A DNA stretch of 23,880 nt, taken from NCBI GenBank assembly GCA_964592255.1, contig CAZQCI010000024.1:1-23880 (forward strand). The letters run 5' to 3'. Position 1 is the stretch's first letter. The number at the start of each line of letters is the position of its first letter. Positions 1 to 8,229 of the stretch are shown here, in pieces. Source of the stretch: CAZQCI01 sp964592255. Its GTDB lineage: Bacteria; UBA10199; SBBF01. The notes beneath the pieces are model-generated. The model saw only the letters and a program-made list of their open reading frames with translations, did not search any database and was not told where the DNA came from. The translations under genes were made by a program, and so were the position numbers.

Positions 1-69
1 GCCGGGATTGTTGCCGTTCCTGTGGTGATTTACTTGATCTACACCTTGTTTCGGCCCGAAAAATTTTAA
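1..69 (+). CDS. kdpF: KdpF, small subunit of the Kdp potassium pump (5' end missing)
   Basis: Twenty-two codons and a TAA stop are present. The window begins inside the gene, so the start is not visible. The readable peptide is a single hydrophobic segment ending in YLIYTLFRPEKF, the typical C-terminal pattern of KdpF (aromatic and Leu residues followed by RPE-F). KdpF is a roughly 30-residue single-span membrane peptide that stabilises the KdpABC complex. It lies 9 bases before kdpA, and the AAGGAG ribosome site of kdpA overlaps its stop. The call rests on the tail motif and the position just before kdpA. Confidence 0.85.
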   Translation, partial: AGIVAVPVVIYLIYTLFRPEKF

Positions 70-78
70 GGAGTTGAT

Positions 79-1770
79 ATGAATATCTTTGATTGGGTTC
101 AAATCTTTGTTTTCATTGCTACTCTCATTGGGATCACGCCGCTCTTAGGTGGATTCATGGCTAAAGTTTTTCAAGGCGAAGGTCATATTCTTTCGATGCC
201 ATTAGGCTGGATGGAGCGCAGTATCTACCGACTTTCTGGAATTGACCCTTCCGTCGAAATGAGCTGGAAAGCTTATGCCTGGGCCTTGATGTTTTTTCAT
301 ATCATCGGCTTTGCGGTTGTTTTTCTTCTTCAGATTTTTCAGTCAAATTTAATTCTTAATCCGGCTCAGATGACAAATACGTCGTGGCATTTGGCTTTCA
401 ATACAGCCGTGAGCTTTATTACTAATACGAATTGGCAATCCTACGGTGGCGAATCGACGATGAGTTATTTAACCCAAATGGTGGGTTTAACTGTTCAAAA
501 TTTTCTTTCCGCCGCTTCAGGTATTGCCGTTCTTTTAGCTCTTATTCGCGGTATCATCCGCCGTTCTACTAGCACTGTTGGTAATTTCTGGGTCGATCTA
601 ACACGCTCGACCGTCTATGTACTTCTACCACTATCTGTTCTGCTTGCCTTAGTTTTGGTGAGTCAGGGAGTCGTTCAAACGTTCTCTCATTATATCGATG
701 TTTATACCCTCGAAGGAGCCAAGCAGGTGATTGCCTTAGGGCCTGCTGCCAGCCAAATTGCCATCAAGCAATTAGGAACCAACGGTGGGGGCTTCTTCAA
801 CGCTAACAGTGCTCATCCTTTTGAAAACCCCACGCCACTTTCTAATTGGCTGGAGATGTTAGCAATTTTGGCGATACCTGCCGCCCTTTGTTACACTTAC
901 GGTTTGATGGTAAAGGCCAAGAGGGAAGGTTGGGTCCTTTTCGCGGTGATGTTTCTTCTCTGGGCGGGGGCTTTGGGTATTTCGCTCTGGGCGGAATATG
1001 CCGTCAATCCGGTCTTTGGCATCGGTGGATTGATGGAAGGAAAGGAAACACGTGTTGGTATTGTTAATAGTATTCTTTGGTCTGTTTCAACCACGATGGC
1101 TTCCAATGGCTCCGTGAATGCCATGCACGCAAGCCTTTCACCAATTGCAGGAGGAGTTGCCATCTTCAACATCATGCTCGGTGAAATTGTTTTTGGAGGA
1201 GTAGGCTCTGGTCTTTACGGTATGCTCATCTTTGTTTTTCTTACCGTTTTTTTGGCGGGTCTCATGGTGGGGCGTACTCCGGAATATTTAGGAAAGAAAA
1301 TCGAAGCGAAGGAAATCGCAATGGTTATTATCGCCATTTTAGCGCCTAGTCTTTGCATTCTTTTGGGAACGGCTGCAGCTTGTGTTCTTCCTGCCGGACT
1401 TACCGGACTTCTCAACAAGGGACCACATGGATTTTCGGAGATTCTCTATGCTTTTTCTTCTGCTTCCCAGAATAATGGAAGTGCTTTTGCGGGACTAACG
1501 GCCAATACTCCTTTTTACAATATTCTTCTAGGTTTCTGTATGCTCATCGGCCGCTTTGCCGTTATTATTCCGGTTCTTACCTTGGCCGGAAGCCTCGGAC
1601 TTAAAAAATATTTTCCACCCTCAGAAGGAACATTCGGAACAGCTAATGCCATCTTTGTTGTACTTTTGATGGCTGTCATTCTCATTGTCGGCGCGCTGAC
1701 TCATTTGCCGCCGCTGACTTTGGGGCCCATCGTGGAGCATTTTTTGATGCTTCAGGGAGTTGTATTTTGA
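79..1770 (+). CDS. kdpA: KdpA, K+-translocating subunit of the potassium-transporting ATPase
   Basis: The protein has 563 residues, close to the usual length of about 557. KdpA is the inner-membrane channel-like subunit that selects and binds K+ in the KdpFABC pump, related to the SKT potassium transporters. All four selectivity-filter loops can be read: NTNWQ near residue 116, GTNGGGFFNANS near 233, SNGSVNAMH near 342 and QNNGSAFAG near 464. About ten hydrophobic segments span the rest. The ATG has a good AAGGAG site five bases upstream (68-73). kdpF lies directly upstream and kdpB follows after a 92-base gap that contains a palindromic repeat. That gap is unusual, because kdpA and kdpB are normally almost contiguous. 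No frameshift or missing motif was seen. Confidence 0.98.
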   Translation: MNIFDWVQIFVFIATLIGITPLLGGFMAKVFQGEGHILSMPLGWMERSIYRLSGIDPSVEMSWKAYAWALMFFHIIGFAVVFLLQIFQSNLILNPAQMTNTSWHLAFNTAVSFITNTNWQSYGGESTMSYLTQMVGLTVQNFLSAASGIAVLLALIRGIIRRSTSTVGNFWVDLTRSTVYVLLPLSVLLALVLVSQGVVQTFSHYIDVYTLEGAKQVIALGPAASQIAIKQLGTNGGGFFNANSAHPFENPTPLSNWLEMLAILAIPAALCYTYGLMVKAKREGWVLFAVMFLLWAGALGISLWAEYAVNPVFGIGGLMEGKETRVGIVNSILWSVSTTMASNGSVNAMHASLSPIAGGVAIFNIMLGEIVFGGVGSGLYGMLIFVFLTVFLAGLMVGRTPEYLGKKIEAKEIAMVIIAILAPSLCILLGTAAACVLPAGLTGLLNKGPHGFSEILYAFSSASQNNGSAFAGLTANTPFYNILLGFCMLIGRFAVIIPVLTLAGSLGLKKYFPPSEGTFGTANAIFVVLLMAVILIVGALTHLPPLTLGPIVEHFLMLQGVVF

Positions 1771-1860
1771 TGATCACCATAGCAAGTGCGAAGGGCGTGG
1801 CGAGTTAGGTTTCTGGTTTTCTTCGCTACGCCCCTTGAGACTTTGCTCGCAATGACAAAA
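1771..1860. repeat. Palindromic repeat in the kdpA-kdpB gap
   Basis: The left arm AGCAAGTGCGAAGGGCGTGG (from 1781) is an imperfect inverse of the right arm CTACGCCCCTTGAGACTTTG (1826-1845), so transcripts could fold into a long hairpin. Read on the minus strand, the element starts with GTCATTGCGAGC and continues with a GTAGCGAAG motif. This is the signature of a widespread class of short dispersed bacterial palindromes. It fills almost the whole gap and runs to within two bases of the kdpB start, leaving no recognisable ribosome site. Confidence 0.7.
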
Positions 1861-1862
1861 TT

Positions 1863-3938
1863 ATGAACACTAAACAAACATTAATTAATCGTGAAATCCT
1901 TTTCTATGGGCTTAAGGAAGCCGTCTTTAAATTCAATCCAAAATACCTTATCCGGAATCCGGTGATTTTTGTGACAATGATCGGCGCGTGTCTCACGACG
2001 TATAGTGCCGTAAAAACAATTTTGATGGAAGTTTCCGCCTCTTTTGAAATTCAAATTTCACTCTGGCTCTGGTTTACCGTCTATTTTGCCAATTTCGCCG
2101 AGGCCGTGGCCGAAGGAAGAGGAAAAGCTCAGGCCGATAGTTTGAAAAAATCACGGAGTGCTGTTGTCGCCAGAAAATGGCTGAATAGCCGCGAGGAAAA
2201 AATATCAGCTTTTGAGCTGAAACCCGGCGATAAGGTTATTTGTGAGGCGGGGGATATCATTCCTGGAGATGGTGATGTGGTTGAAGGCATCGCCAGTGTG
2301 GATGAATCCGCCATTACCGGCGAATCGGCCCCAGTTATCCGAGAATCCGGCGGCGACCGTTCGGCCGTGACCGGAGGCACACGTGTTATTAGCGACCGCA
2401 TCATTATCTGTATCACTACCAAACAAGGAGAAACCTTCCTCGACCGCATCATTCACTTAGTTGAGAATGCTTCACGCCAAAAAACACCCAACGAAATTGC
2501 ACTGAGTGAACTGCTTTCTGGCTTAACACTTCTTTTTGTTTTTTCCGTCGCTGTTATCAAGTGTTTTGCCGATTACAGCGAAAATGCTTCCGGTCAGAAC
2601 TTATCTCACATTGTCACTATTCCCATCCTTGTTTCCCTATTTGTCTGCCTCATTCCCACAACCATCGGAGGCCTGCTTTCTGCCATCGGGATTTCGGGAA
2701 TGGATCGCTTGATCCGAAAGAACGTGATTGCTACCAGTGGCCGCGCGGTCGAAGCAGCAGGCGACATCGATGTTCTCCTCCTCGATAAGACGGGTACCAT
2801 CACTTTGGGAAACCGTATGGCCACGGAATTTTTTTCGGCACCTGGAATTGCAATCGAAAAACTGGCCCACGTCGCACAGATGGCTTCATTTTCTGACGAG
2901 ACGCCGGAGGGAAGGTCCATTGTCGTGTTGGCTAAACAAAAATTTAATTTGAGAAGCGAAAATTTATTATCGCATGAGGCTCGGTTTATTCCTTTCTCTG
3001 CCCAAACCAGAATGAGCGGTGTGGATATCGTCGATGATGGAAAAATTCGCCAATTAAGAAAAGGAGCCGATGATGCTATTCGAAAATACGTTGAAACCCA
3101 AGGAGCCATTTATCCGGATGCCGTTCAAAAAATAGTGGAGGAAATCGCCCGGAAAGGAGGTACGCCGGTTGTGGTAGCGGAAGGCTCCAACATTCTCGGA
3201 GTGGTTTTTTTAAAGGATGTAATTAAAGGAGGCATTCGCGAACGTTTTGCCGAACTCCGAAAGATGGGGATCAAGACGGTTATGATAACCGGGGATAATC
3301 CCATGACGGCGGCGGCTATTGCGGCGGAAGCCGGAGTGGACGACTTCATCGCGCAGGCAACTCCCGAATCCAAACTCGCTTATATCCGGTCGGAGCAAGC
3401 CAAAGGTCATTTGGTTGCCATGACGGGAGACGGCACTAACGACGCCCCGGCTCTTGCCCAGGCGGATGTCGGTGTAGCCATGAATACCGGCACTCAGGCT
3501 GCCCGCGAAGCGGGAAACATGGTGGATTTGGATAGCAATCCGACGAAGTTGATTGAAATTGTTGAAACGGGCAAGCAACTTCTTATGACACGCGGAGCAC
3601 TCACAACTTTTAGTGTGGCTAATGATGTGGCCAAATATTTTGCTATTCTTCCAGCAATGTTCGGAGGGCTTTATTCCTTACCTCATGGCGTAGGCCCGCT
3701 GTCGTTTTTGAACATTATGCACCTTCATTCTCCGAAAAGTGCCATCTTAAGTGCCGTGATCTTTAATGCTCTTATCATCGTGGGGCTTGTGCCATTGGCA
3801 TTGAAAGGTGTGGCTTATAAGGCCATGGGGGCTTCTTCTTTACTTAAAAGAAATATTCTTATTTACGGTGTTGGAGGTCTGATTTTGCCGTTCATTGGAA
3901 TTAAAATAGTGGATCTTCTTGTCGGGAGGTATTTATGA
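1863..3938 (+). CDS. kdpB: KdpB, catalytic P-type ATPase subunit of the Kdp pump
   Basis: The protein has 691 residues, normal for KdpB (about 680). This subunit hydrolyses ATP and drives K+ uptake through KdpA. The motifs appear in order: TGES at 152-155 (actuator domain; its Ser is the equivalent of the regulatory phosphorylation site known in E. coli KdpB), CLIPTTIGG near 262 in the membrane core, phosphorylation motif DKTGT with Asp308, then MITGDNPMTA and MTGDGTNDAPALAQADVGVAM of the nucleotide-binding and hinge region. The N-terminus (GLKEAVFKFNP, RNPVIFV) aligns with other KdpB proteins, which supports the ATG at 1863 even though no Shine-Dalgarno sequence precedes it; the palindromic repeat upstream may have displaced it. 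The stop overlaps the kdpC start as ATGA, implying translational coupling. Confidence 0.98.
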   Translation: MNTKQTLINREILFYGLKEAVFKFNPKYLIRNPVIFVTMIGACLTTYSAVKTILMEVSASFEIQISLWLWFTVYFANFAEAVAEGRGKAQADSLKKSRSAVVARKWLNSREEKISAFELKPGDKVICEAGDIIPGDGDVVEGIASVDESAITGESAPVIRESGGDRSAVTGGTRVISDRIIICITTKQGETFLDRIIHLVENASRQKTPNEIALSELLSGLTLLFVFSVAVIKCFADYSENASGQNLSHIVTIPILVSLFVCLIPTTIGGLLSAIGISGMDRLIRKNVIATSGRAVEAAGDIDVLLLDKTGTITLGNRMATEFFSAPGIAIEKLAHVAQMASFSDETPEGRSIVVLAKQKFNLRSENLLSHEARFIPFSAQTRMSGVDIVDDGKIRQLRKGADDAIRKYVETQGAIYPDAVQKIVEEIARKGGTPVVVAEGSNILGVVFLKDVIKGGIRERFAELRKMGIKTVMITGDNPMTAAAIAAEAGVDDFIAQATPESKLAYIRSEQAKGHLVAMTGDGTNDAPALAQADVGVAMNTGTQAAREAGNMVDLDSNPTKLIEIVETGKQLLMTRGALTTFSVANDVAKYFAILPAMFGGLYSLPHGVGPLSFLNIMHLHSPKSAILSAVIFNALIIVGLVPLALKGVAYKAMGASSLLKRNILIYGVGGLILPFIGIKIVDLLVGRYL

Positions 3939-4477
3939 AAACACTCTTTATTACACTGCGCCTGTTTGTTGTCATGACAGTTTTTACGGGTATCATTTAT
4001 CCTTTAGTGGTCACCGCTGTCTCTCAAACTTTGTGGACTTCAAAAGCGAATGGAAGTCTTATGAAGAAAGGGGATGATGTAATCGGATCTGCACTTATTG
4101 CTCAGAAATTTACGGACGAAAAATATTTTTGGCCGCGTCCTTCTGCCACCGACTACAATGCCGCCGCTTCCAGCGGAAGTAACAAGGGGCCGACAAATAC
4201 CGATTTAAAGAAAATGTATGGTGTCGGAGTAGAGCAAGGTTTTCCGCAAGAAATGATTTTTGCGTCGGCATCCGGACTTGACCCGCACATTTCGCCAAAA
4301 GCAGCTCTCTTCCAAATCGATCGTATTGCCAAAGCGCGTGGTTTTGATTTTCAACAAAAAAAAGAATTGTCTGCATTACTTCAATCTTTAGTTGAAGATC
4401 GTGACCTAGGTTTTTTAGGGGAGAAGCGTGTAAATGTGCTTAAAATCAATCTTGAGATGGACAAGCGTTTCCCCTAA
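3935..4477 (+). CDS. kdpC: KdpC, periplasmic-facing subunit of the Kdp pump
   Basis: The protein has 180 residues, slightly short of the roughly 190 typical of the family. KdpC is a single-span inner-membrane protein that assembles with KdpA and KdpB and raises the pump's ATP affinity. Residues about 8-30 form the membrane anchor (MTVFTGIIYPLVVTAVSQ). Family hallmarks follow: IAQKFTDEKYFWPRPSATDYNAAASSGSN, split here as the FWPRPSA and YNAAASSGSN motifs, then GPTN, SASGLDPHISP and the C-terminal LGFLGEKRVNVLKIN. The start is a clear ATG inside the kdpB stop (ATGA), with GGAGG at 3925-3929. kdpD follows after 13 bases. Confidence 0.97.
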   Translation: MKTLFITLRLFVVMTVFTGIIYPLVVTAVSQTLWTSKANGSLMKKGDDVIGSALIAQKFTDEKYFWPRPSATDYNAAASSGSNKGPTNTDLKKMYGVGVEQGFPQEMIFASASGLDPHISPKAALFQIDRIAKARGFDFQQKKELSALLQSLVEDRDLGFLGEKRVNVLKINLEMDKRFP

Positions 4478-4490
4478 GCTTGTCTTTCAT

Positions 4491-4592
4491 ATGGAAGAAA
4501 AACGTCCTAATCCCGACATACTACTGACGCGCATTGTCAGCGAAGAAAGAAAGAACACACGCGGACATTTTCGTCTTTTCTTCGGTATGGCC
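4491..4592 (+). CDS. kdpD: KdpD sensor kinase, N-terminal fragment cut by an assembly gap
   Basis: Thirty-four codons run from an ATG 13 bases after kdpC into a run of ten Ns. The peptide contains RPNPDILLTRIVSEE and ends HFRLFFGMA, matching the beginning of KdpD: the conserved RPDPDALL-like start, then the first beta strand just before the P-loop. In an intact gene the next residues would be the P-loop ending GVGKT. That P-loop appears only at about 4805-4828, after the gap and roughly 200 bases of unrelated-looking sequence. If the gap length were arbitrary the frame could be restored at the Ns, but a downstream stop (4658-4660) still separates this piece from the rest. I treat it as the 5' part of a broken or misassembled kdpD. 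Confidence 0.85.
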
Positions 4593-4804
4593 NNNNNNNN
4601 NNTGAAAAAGGAATCTTTCTATTTATTCTTATAACAATTGAAGCGAAAAAAACTGATTGAAGGATTCCTCTGGAAATGTTTGCCGGGAAAACATGGGAAG
4701 AAATATGTGTGCTTTGCCAATATATTCCCCGGGACTATCAACAGTCTTGGTACGATGGCCTTATGATGTCTGCTGATAGCGGCTTGGATCGTGGTTTGGT
4801 AGGA
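4593..4804. other. Assembly gap plus about 200 bases of unexplained sequence inside kdpD
   Basis: Ten Ns (4593-4602) are followed by sequence that does not encode KdpD-like residues until the P-loop at about 4805. The frame used by the downstream kdpD part meets TGA at 4658-4660, so the two kdpD parts cannot be joined by adjusting the gap alone. Another + frame is open from about 4636 to 4757 and gives a basic peptide (LKRKKLIEGFLW...), and one minus frame is also open across the segment, but neither is recognised. It could be the edge of an inserted element whose repeated copy broke the assembly, or a false gap fill. Confidence 0.6.
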
Positions 4805-7417
4805 GCGCCCTATCAGGTGGGTAAAACCTATGCCATGCTTAAAGCCGCGCATGAGAGAAAAAAAGAAGGTGTGGATGTTTGGATTGGTTTTGTCGAAACG
4901 CATAACCGTGCGGAGACCCTTAAACTGATTGACAACCTTCCGATAATTCCCCGAAAAAAAATTGAATATAAGGGAACCCTTCAGGAAGAAATGGATCTTA
5001 GCGAAATTCTTTTAAAAAAACCTCAGCTTGTTTTGATCGATGAGCTGGCGCATACCAATGTGCCCGGAACCCGGCATGAGAAACGTTATCAAGATGTTAT
5101 TGAAATACTAGATGCTGGGATCGATGTCTATTCCACCATGAATGTCCAACATTTGGAAAGTCGGGCTGACGTGGTGGGCTTGATTACCGCAACGACTATC
5201 CGTGAGACGGTTCCCGATTCCATTTTAGATTATGCCGATCAAATTGAATTGATTGACATTACACCTTACGAGCTGATCAGCCGTCTTAAAGAAGGAAAAA
5301 TTTATCCCGGCCGGAAGACCGAGCAGGCGCTCCAATATTTTTTTCAGGAAGGAAACCTTAATGCCCTTCGTGAGATTGCTCTTCGTGCTACTGCTGACAA
5401 AGTTGAGAGGGATATGCGTGGTAAGAGCTTAAGTAACGAAAAGCTTCTTGTGGCTATCGGTCCTAGCCCATTTTCAGAAAAACTCATTCGCACCGCGCGT
5501 CGGGTTGTAGAAGACCTGGAAATGCCATGGGTGGCCGTTCATGTGGATACCGGGGTGGTGCTAAACATTAAAGATAATAATCAACTTGTCAGAAATCTCG
5601 ACCTGGCCGTTGAATTGGGTGCAGAGGTGGTGACGCTGCACGGCCGAGACATTGCAACGGCTATCAGTTCATATGTGAAAGAGAACAAGGTCAGGCAAAT
5701 AATCTTAGGTAGACCGCAAGGCAGAATTAAGTGGTGGTCAAAATCATCCCGTTTTATCGAGAATATTATTAAAGAGAATCCGGAGGTTGATATTACCATT
5801 TTGCAAAAGCCGCCCGAAACCACCAAAAAAATCCAAGCCAATAAATTTTCACTCGCGTTTCAGGCTACTCCTTTTCTTAAAACTCTTTTTTGGGTTTTGA
5901 CTACCTCAGTTCTTAATTTTTTTCTCAATTCCTATATCGGCTATCGAGCTGTGGGCTTTATTTTTCTCATCTTGGTTGTATATTTAAGCCTTTTTTTTCC
6001 TTTCTCATCAGTAATAGGTGCGGCGGCTTTTTCGGCCCTAATCTGGAATTATTTTTTTATCCCACCACGAGGAACTTTTGCCATCAACACGCCTGAAGAT
6101 TTCATGATGTTTATTATGTATTTCATTGTCGCTTCCGTCTGTGGATTTTTGGCCTTCCAGGCCAAGAGAGACCAGAAAATATTGAAAGATCGAGAGGAAA
6201 AGACCCAGGCGCTCTACGATATTCTCAAATCGATGACGCTTGTCCAAGGAACCAAGCCGCTTATTGATATGGCCTTGGTAAAAATTGAGAATCTTTTCAA
6301 TGCCGAGTGCGCTATTTTGTTAGCTCATGAAGGGAAGATGTCCCCACAGCCAGATTTTGGAAAAATGATTTTGACCGAAAATGACTATGCAGTGGCGACT
6401 TTGAGCTTTGATCATGGTCGTAAGGCTGGATGGTCTACCGACACGCTTCCTCTTTCCAAAGTGTTTTGCTTGGCGCTTAAATCGGGTGAAAACCGTTTCG
6501 GCGTCCTTGTCTTCAAATCCAAGACAGATAAAAAACTTTCGCCGGAGCAGGCTAATCTTCTCATCAGCATTGCCAATCAGATTGGCATAGTACTCGCCAA
6601 GCAGAAGTATGACGAGGAACATCGGCAGGCCGACTGGCTCAAAGAATCGGCAAAGCTCCATCAGACTCTTCTTAACTGCATTTCGCATGAGTTACGTACG
6701 CCACTGACTTCTATTATGGGGGCCGCCACGGCCATGCAGGTACATTATAAGGGGCTCGCGCAGCCCCCTCCAACTGGCCAAGCTGGATTGGAGCCTCCCC
6801 CTCAACGCACTTTTGGTGCTGTTTACCCGGAGGGGAATATTTCTATTCTCATTGATGAAATTATCAACTCTTCTGAGCGGCTTAATCATATCTTTGAAAA
6901 TCTCCTGGATGTGACCCGTCTGGAATCGGGAGCCGTTAAACTCAAAAAGGAATGGTTCGATTTATCCGAGCTTGTTTTCTATACTGTCGAAAGGCAAAAA
7001 AGAATGCTGGCCCAGCACACAGTCGATATTCTCTCTGCGAAGACTCCGCTTTATTTTTTCGGAGATTTTGAGCTTTTTTCTCATGCTCTTTCTAATCTTC
7101 TTCTGAACGCTGTCCATTATTCCCCACCGGGTGGCAAGATTATCATTAGTTCTGATAAACAAGCGGATTTTTTGGTTATTGCCGTTCAGGATCAAGGCCC
7201 CGGCATTCCCAAAGAGCTCGTTTCTTCCCTCTTTGAAAAATTTTATAGGTTGCCGGGGACTCCGACTGGTGGTTTGGGTCTCGGCCTTTCAATTGCTAAA
7301 AATTTTGTTGAATTGCATCATGGTCATATTGAAGTAAGAAACAATGCAGACGGTGGGGCGACTTTTGTTATCTTCCTTCCTTACTCGGTCCCTCCCGGAA
7401 AAATTTTGGAAACATGA
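4676..7417 (+). CDS. kdpD: KdpD, osmosensitive K+-channel sensor histidine kinase (main part, lacking its true N-terminus)
   Basis: KdpD senses K+ limitation at the inner membrane and phosphorylates KdpE. In numbering from the ATG at 4676 the domains are: KdpD cytoplasmic domain with P-loop QVGKT (47-51) and the DELAHTNVPG motif (122-131), a universal-stress-protein-like domain (about 255-378), four membrane spans (about 400-493), a GAF-like region (about 515-655), HisKA with ISHELRTPLTS and phospho-acceptor His671, and an ATPase domain with N box (NLLLNAVHYSPPGG), DQGPGIP and GGLGLGLSIAKN. The first roughly 45 residues do not look like KdpD, so the ATG at 4676 is probably not the native start; residues homologous to KdpD begin around 4805. 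The HisKA hairpin is about 24 residues longer than in E. coli KdpD because of a palindromic insert. It ends in an ATGA overlap with kdpE. Confidence 0.93.
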   Translation: MFAGKTWEEICVLCQYIPRDYQQSWYDGLMMSADSGLDRGLVGAPYQVGKTYAMLKAAHERKKEGVDVWIGFVETHNRAETLKLIDNLPIIPRKKIEYKGTLQEEMDLSEILLKKPQLVLIDELAHTNVPGTRHEKRYQDVIEILDAGIDVYSTMNVQHLESRADVVGLITATTIRETVPDSILDYADQIELIDITPYELISRLKEGKIYPGRKTEQALQYFFQEGNLNALREIALRATADKVERDMRGKSLSNEKLLVAIGPSPFSEKLIRTARRVVEDLEMPWVAVHVDTGVVLNIKDNNQLVRNLDLAVELGAEVVTLHGRDIATAISSYVKENKVRQIILGRPQGRIKWWSKSSRFIENIIKENPEVDITILQKPPETTKKIQANKFSLAFQATPFLKTLFWVLTTSVLNFFLNSYIGYRAVGFIFLILVVYLSLFFPFSSVIGAAAFSALIWNYFFIPPRGTFAINTPEDFMMFIMYFIVASVCGFLAFQAKRDQKILKDREEKTQALYDILKSMTLVQGTKPLIDMALVKIENLFNAECAILLAHEGKMSPQPDFGKMILTENDYAVATLSFDHGRKAGWSTDTLPLSKVFCLALKSGENRFGVLVFKSKTDKKLSPEQANLLISIANQIGIVLAKQKYDEEHRQADWLKESAKLHQTLLNCISHELRTPLTSIMGAATAMQVHYKGLAQPPPTGQAGLEPPPQRTFGAVYPEGNISILIDEIINSSERLNHIFENLLDVTRLESGAVKLKKEWFDLSELVFYTVERQKRMLAQHTVDILSAKTPLYFFGDFELFSHALSNLLLNAVHYSPPGGKIIISSDKQADFLVIAVQDQGPGIPKELVSSLFEKFYRLPGTPTGGLGLGLSIAKNFVELHHGHIEVRNNADGGATFVIFLPYSVPPGKILET
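6748..6836. repeat. Palindromic repeat inserted in frame in the HisKA region of kdpD
   Basis: The stretch contains a hairpin GGGGCT(6751-6756)...AGCCCC(6762-6767), then CCTCCAACTGG and TTGGAGCCTCCCC, which form further partly inverse arms. It encodes a Pro/Gly/Gln-rich peptide (about GLAQPPPTGQAGLEPPPQ) between the first and second HisKA helices, where other KdpD proteins have a short loop. The extra length of about 24 residues keeps the frame. The exact element borders cannot be set without other copies. Confidence 0.55.
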
Positions 7418-8097
7418 AGACAAACAAAAAAATTCTGGTGATTGACGACGAAACTGCCATACGAAAATTTCTTCGTGTGGGTTTGGAGAATGCCGGTTAT
7501 GAGGTGGCCGAAGAAAAAAACGCCCAGGATGGCATCCGGGAGCTTATCGGGTTTCGGCCTGATCTGGTCATTCTTGACCTAGGCCTTCCAGACCGGGATG
7601 GCTTGGAAGTAATTTCTAAAATTCGGGAATGGTCTCAAATCCCTATCATCGTACTGACGGTTAAGGAAGATGAGGAAATCAAAGTCGCCGCATTAGATAA
7701 TGGCGCTGATGACTATCTCACCAAGCCTTTTAGCATGCCTGAACTGTTGGCGCGCCTGCGGGCGGGGCTCCGTCACTCAAGTCTTCAGAAAGATTCACCG
7801 CTTTTCAAATCGGGTCCTTTGGAAGTTGACTTGGAAGGTCGACTTGTTACGGTTTACAATCAAGAGATTCATCTTACCTCAACGGAATTCGACATTTTGC
7901 GCCTCCTCATCAAACATGTCGGCAAAGTGGTGACGCATCGACAAATGCTTAAGGAAATATGGGGGCCGAATGCTGTAGAACATACGCAATATTTGCGTGT
8001 ATACGTAGGACATTTGAGAAAAAAGTTGGAAACGGACGAATCGATCAAACTTATCGTTACAGAAGCGGGTGTTGGATATCGCTTGCTTCTTATTTGA
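7414..8097 (+). CDS. kdpE: KdpE, OmpR-family response regulator of the kdp operon
   Basis: The protein has 227 residues, the standard length. Residues 5-118 form the receiver domain, with the acidic pair Asp11/Asp12, phospho-acceptor Asp55 (VILDLGLPDRDG), Thr82 and Lys104 (LTKPF). Residues about 128-226 form the winged-helix DNA-binding domain, with the IHLTSTEFDILRLL, VVTHRQMLKEIWG and YLRVYVGHLRKKLE motifs typical of KdpE. When phosphorylated by KdpD it activates transcription of the kdp structural genes. The ATG lies in the kdpD stop (ATGA), so the two are probably translationally coupled. It is the last gene of the operon; the next gene starts 132 bases later with its own ribosome site. 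Confidence 0.97.
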   Translation: MKTNKKILVIDDETAIRKFLRVGLENAGYEVAEEKNAQDGIRELIGFRPDLVILDLGLPDRDGLEVISKIREWSQIPIIVLTVKEDEEIKVAALDNGADDYLTKPFSMPELLARLRAGLRHSSLQKDSPLFKSGPLEVDLEGRLVTVYNQEIHLTSTEFDILRLLIKHVGKVVTHRQMLKEIWGPNAVEHTQYLRVYVGHLRKKLETDESIKLIVTEAGVGYRLLLI

Positions 8098-8142
8098 TTT
8101 TCTTAAAAATCCCACAACTTTTTATGTTTTGTGCCGATAATA

Positions 8143-8175
8143 CCCATTAAGTAGGATTTGCCTCACTTAAATGGG
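8143..8175. promoter_or_regulatory. Hairpin between kdpE and the next gene
   Basis: CCCATTAAGT (8143-8152) and ACTTAAATGGG (8165-8175) are inverse arms of about 10 base pairs with one bulged base and a 12-base loop. No T run follows on either side, so it is not a classical terminator. It could end the kdp transcript weakly or sit in the leader of the gene at 8230. No convincing promoter was found in 8098-8229. Confidence 0.3.
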
Positions 8176-8229
8176 GGCACAGTTTAATCAATGAGTTTGG
8201 GGTATTTTATCATCTAAGGGAGAACCTAT

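Noticed and set aside
2606..3109. 167-codon open frame on the minus strand
   Set aside because: It lies fully inside kdpB on the opposite strand, has no ribosome site, and its product has no domain pattern; it is a shadow of the kdpB codons.
4619..4903. 94-codon minus-strand open frame across the kdpD break, considered as a transposase remnant
   Set aside because: Half of it is antisense to true kdpD sequence, and the remainder shows no transposase motif, so no mobile-element gene can be claimed.
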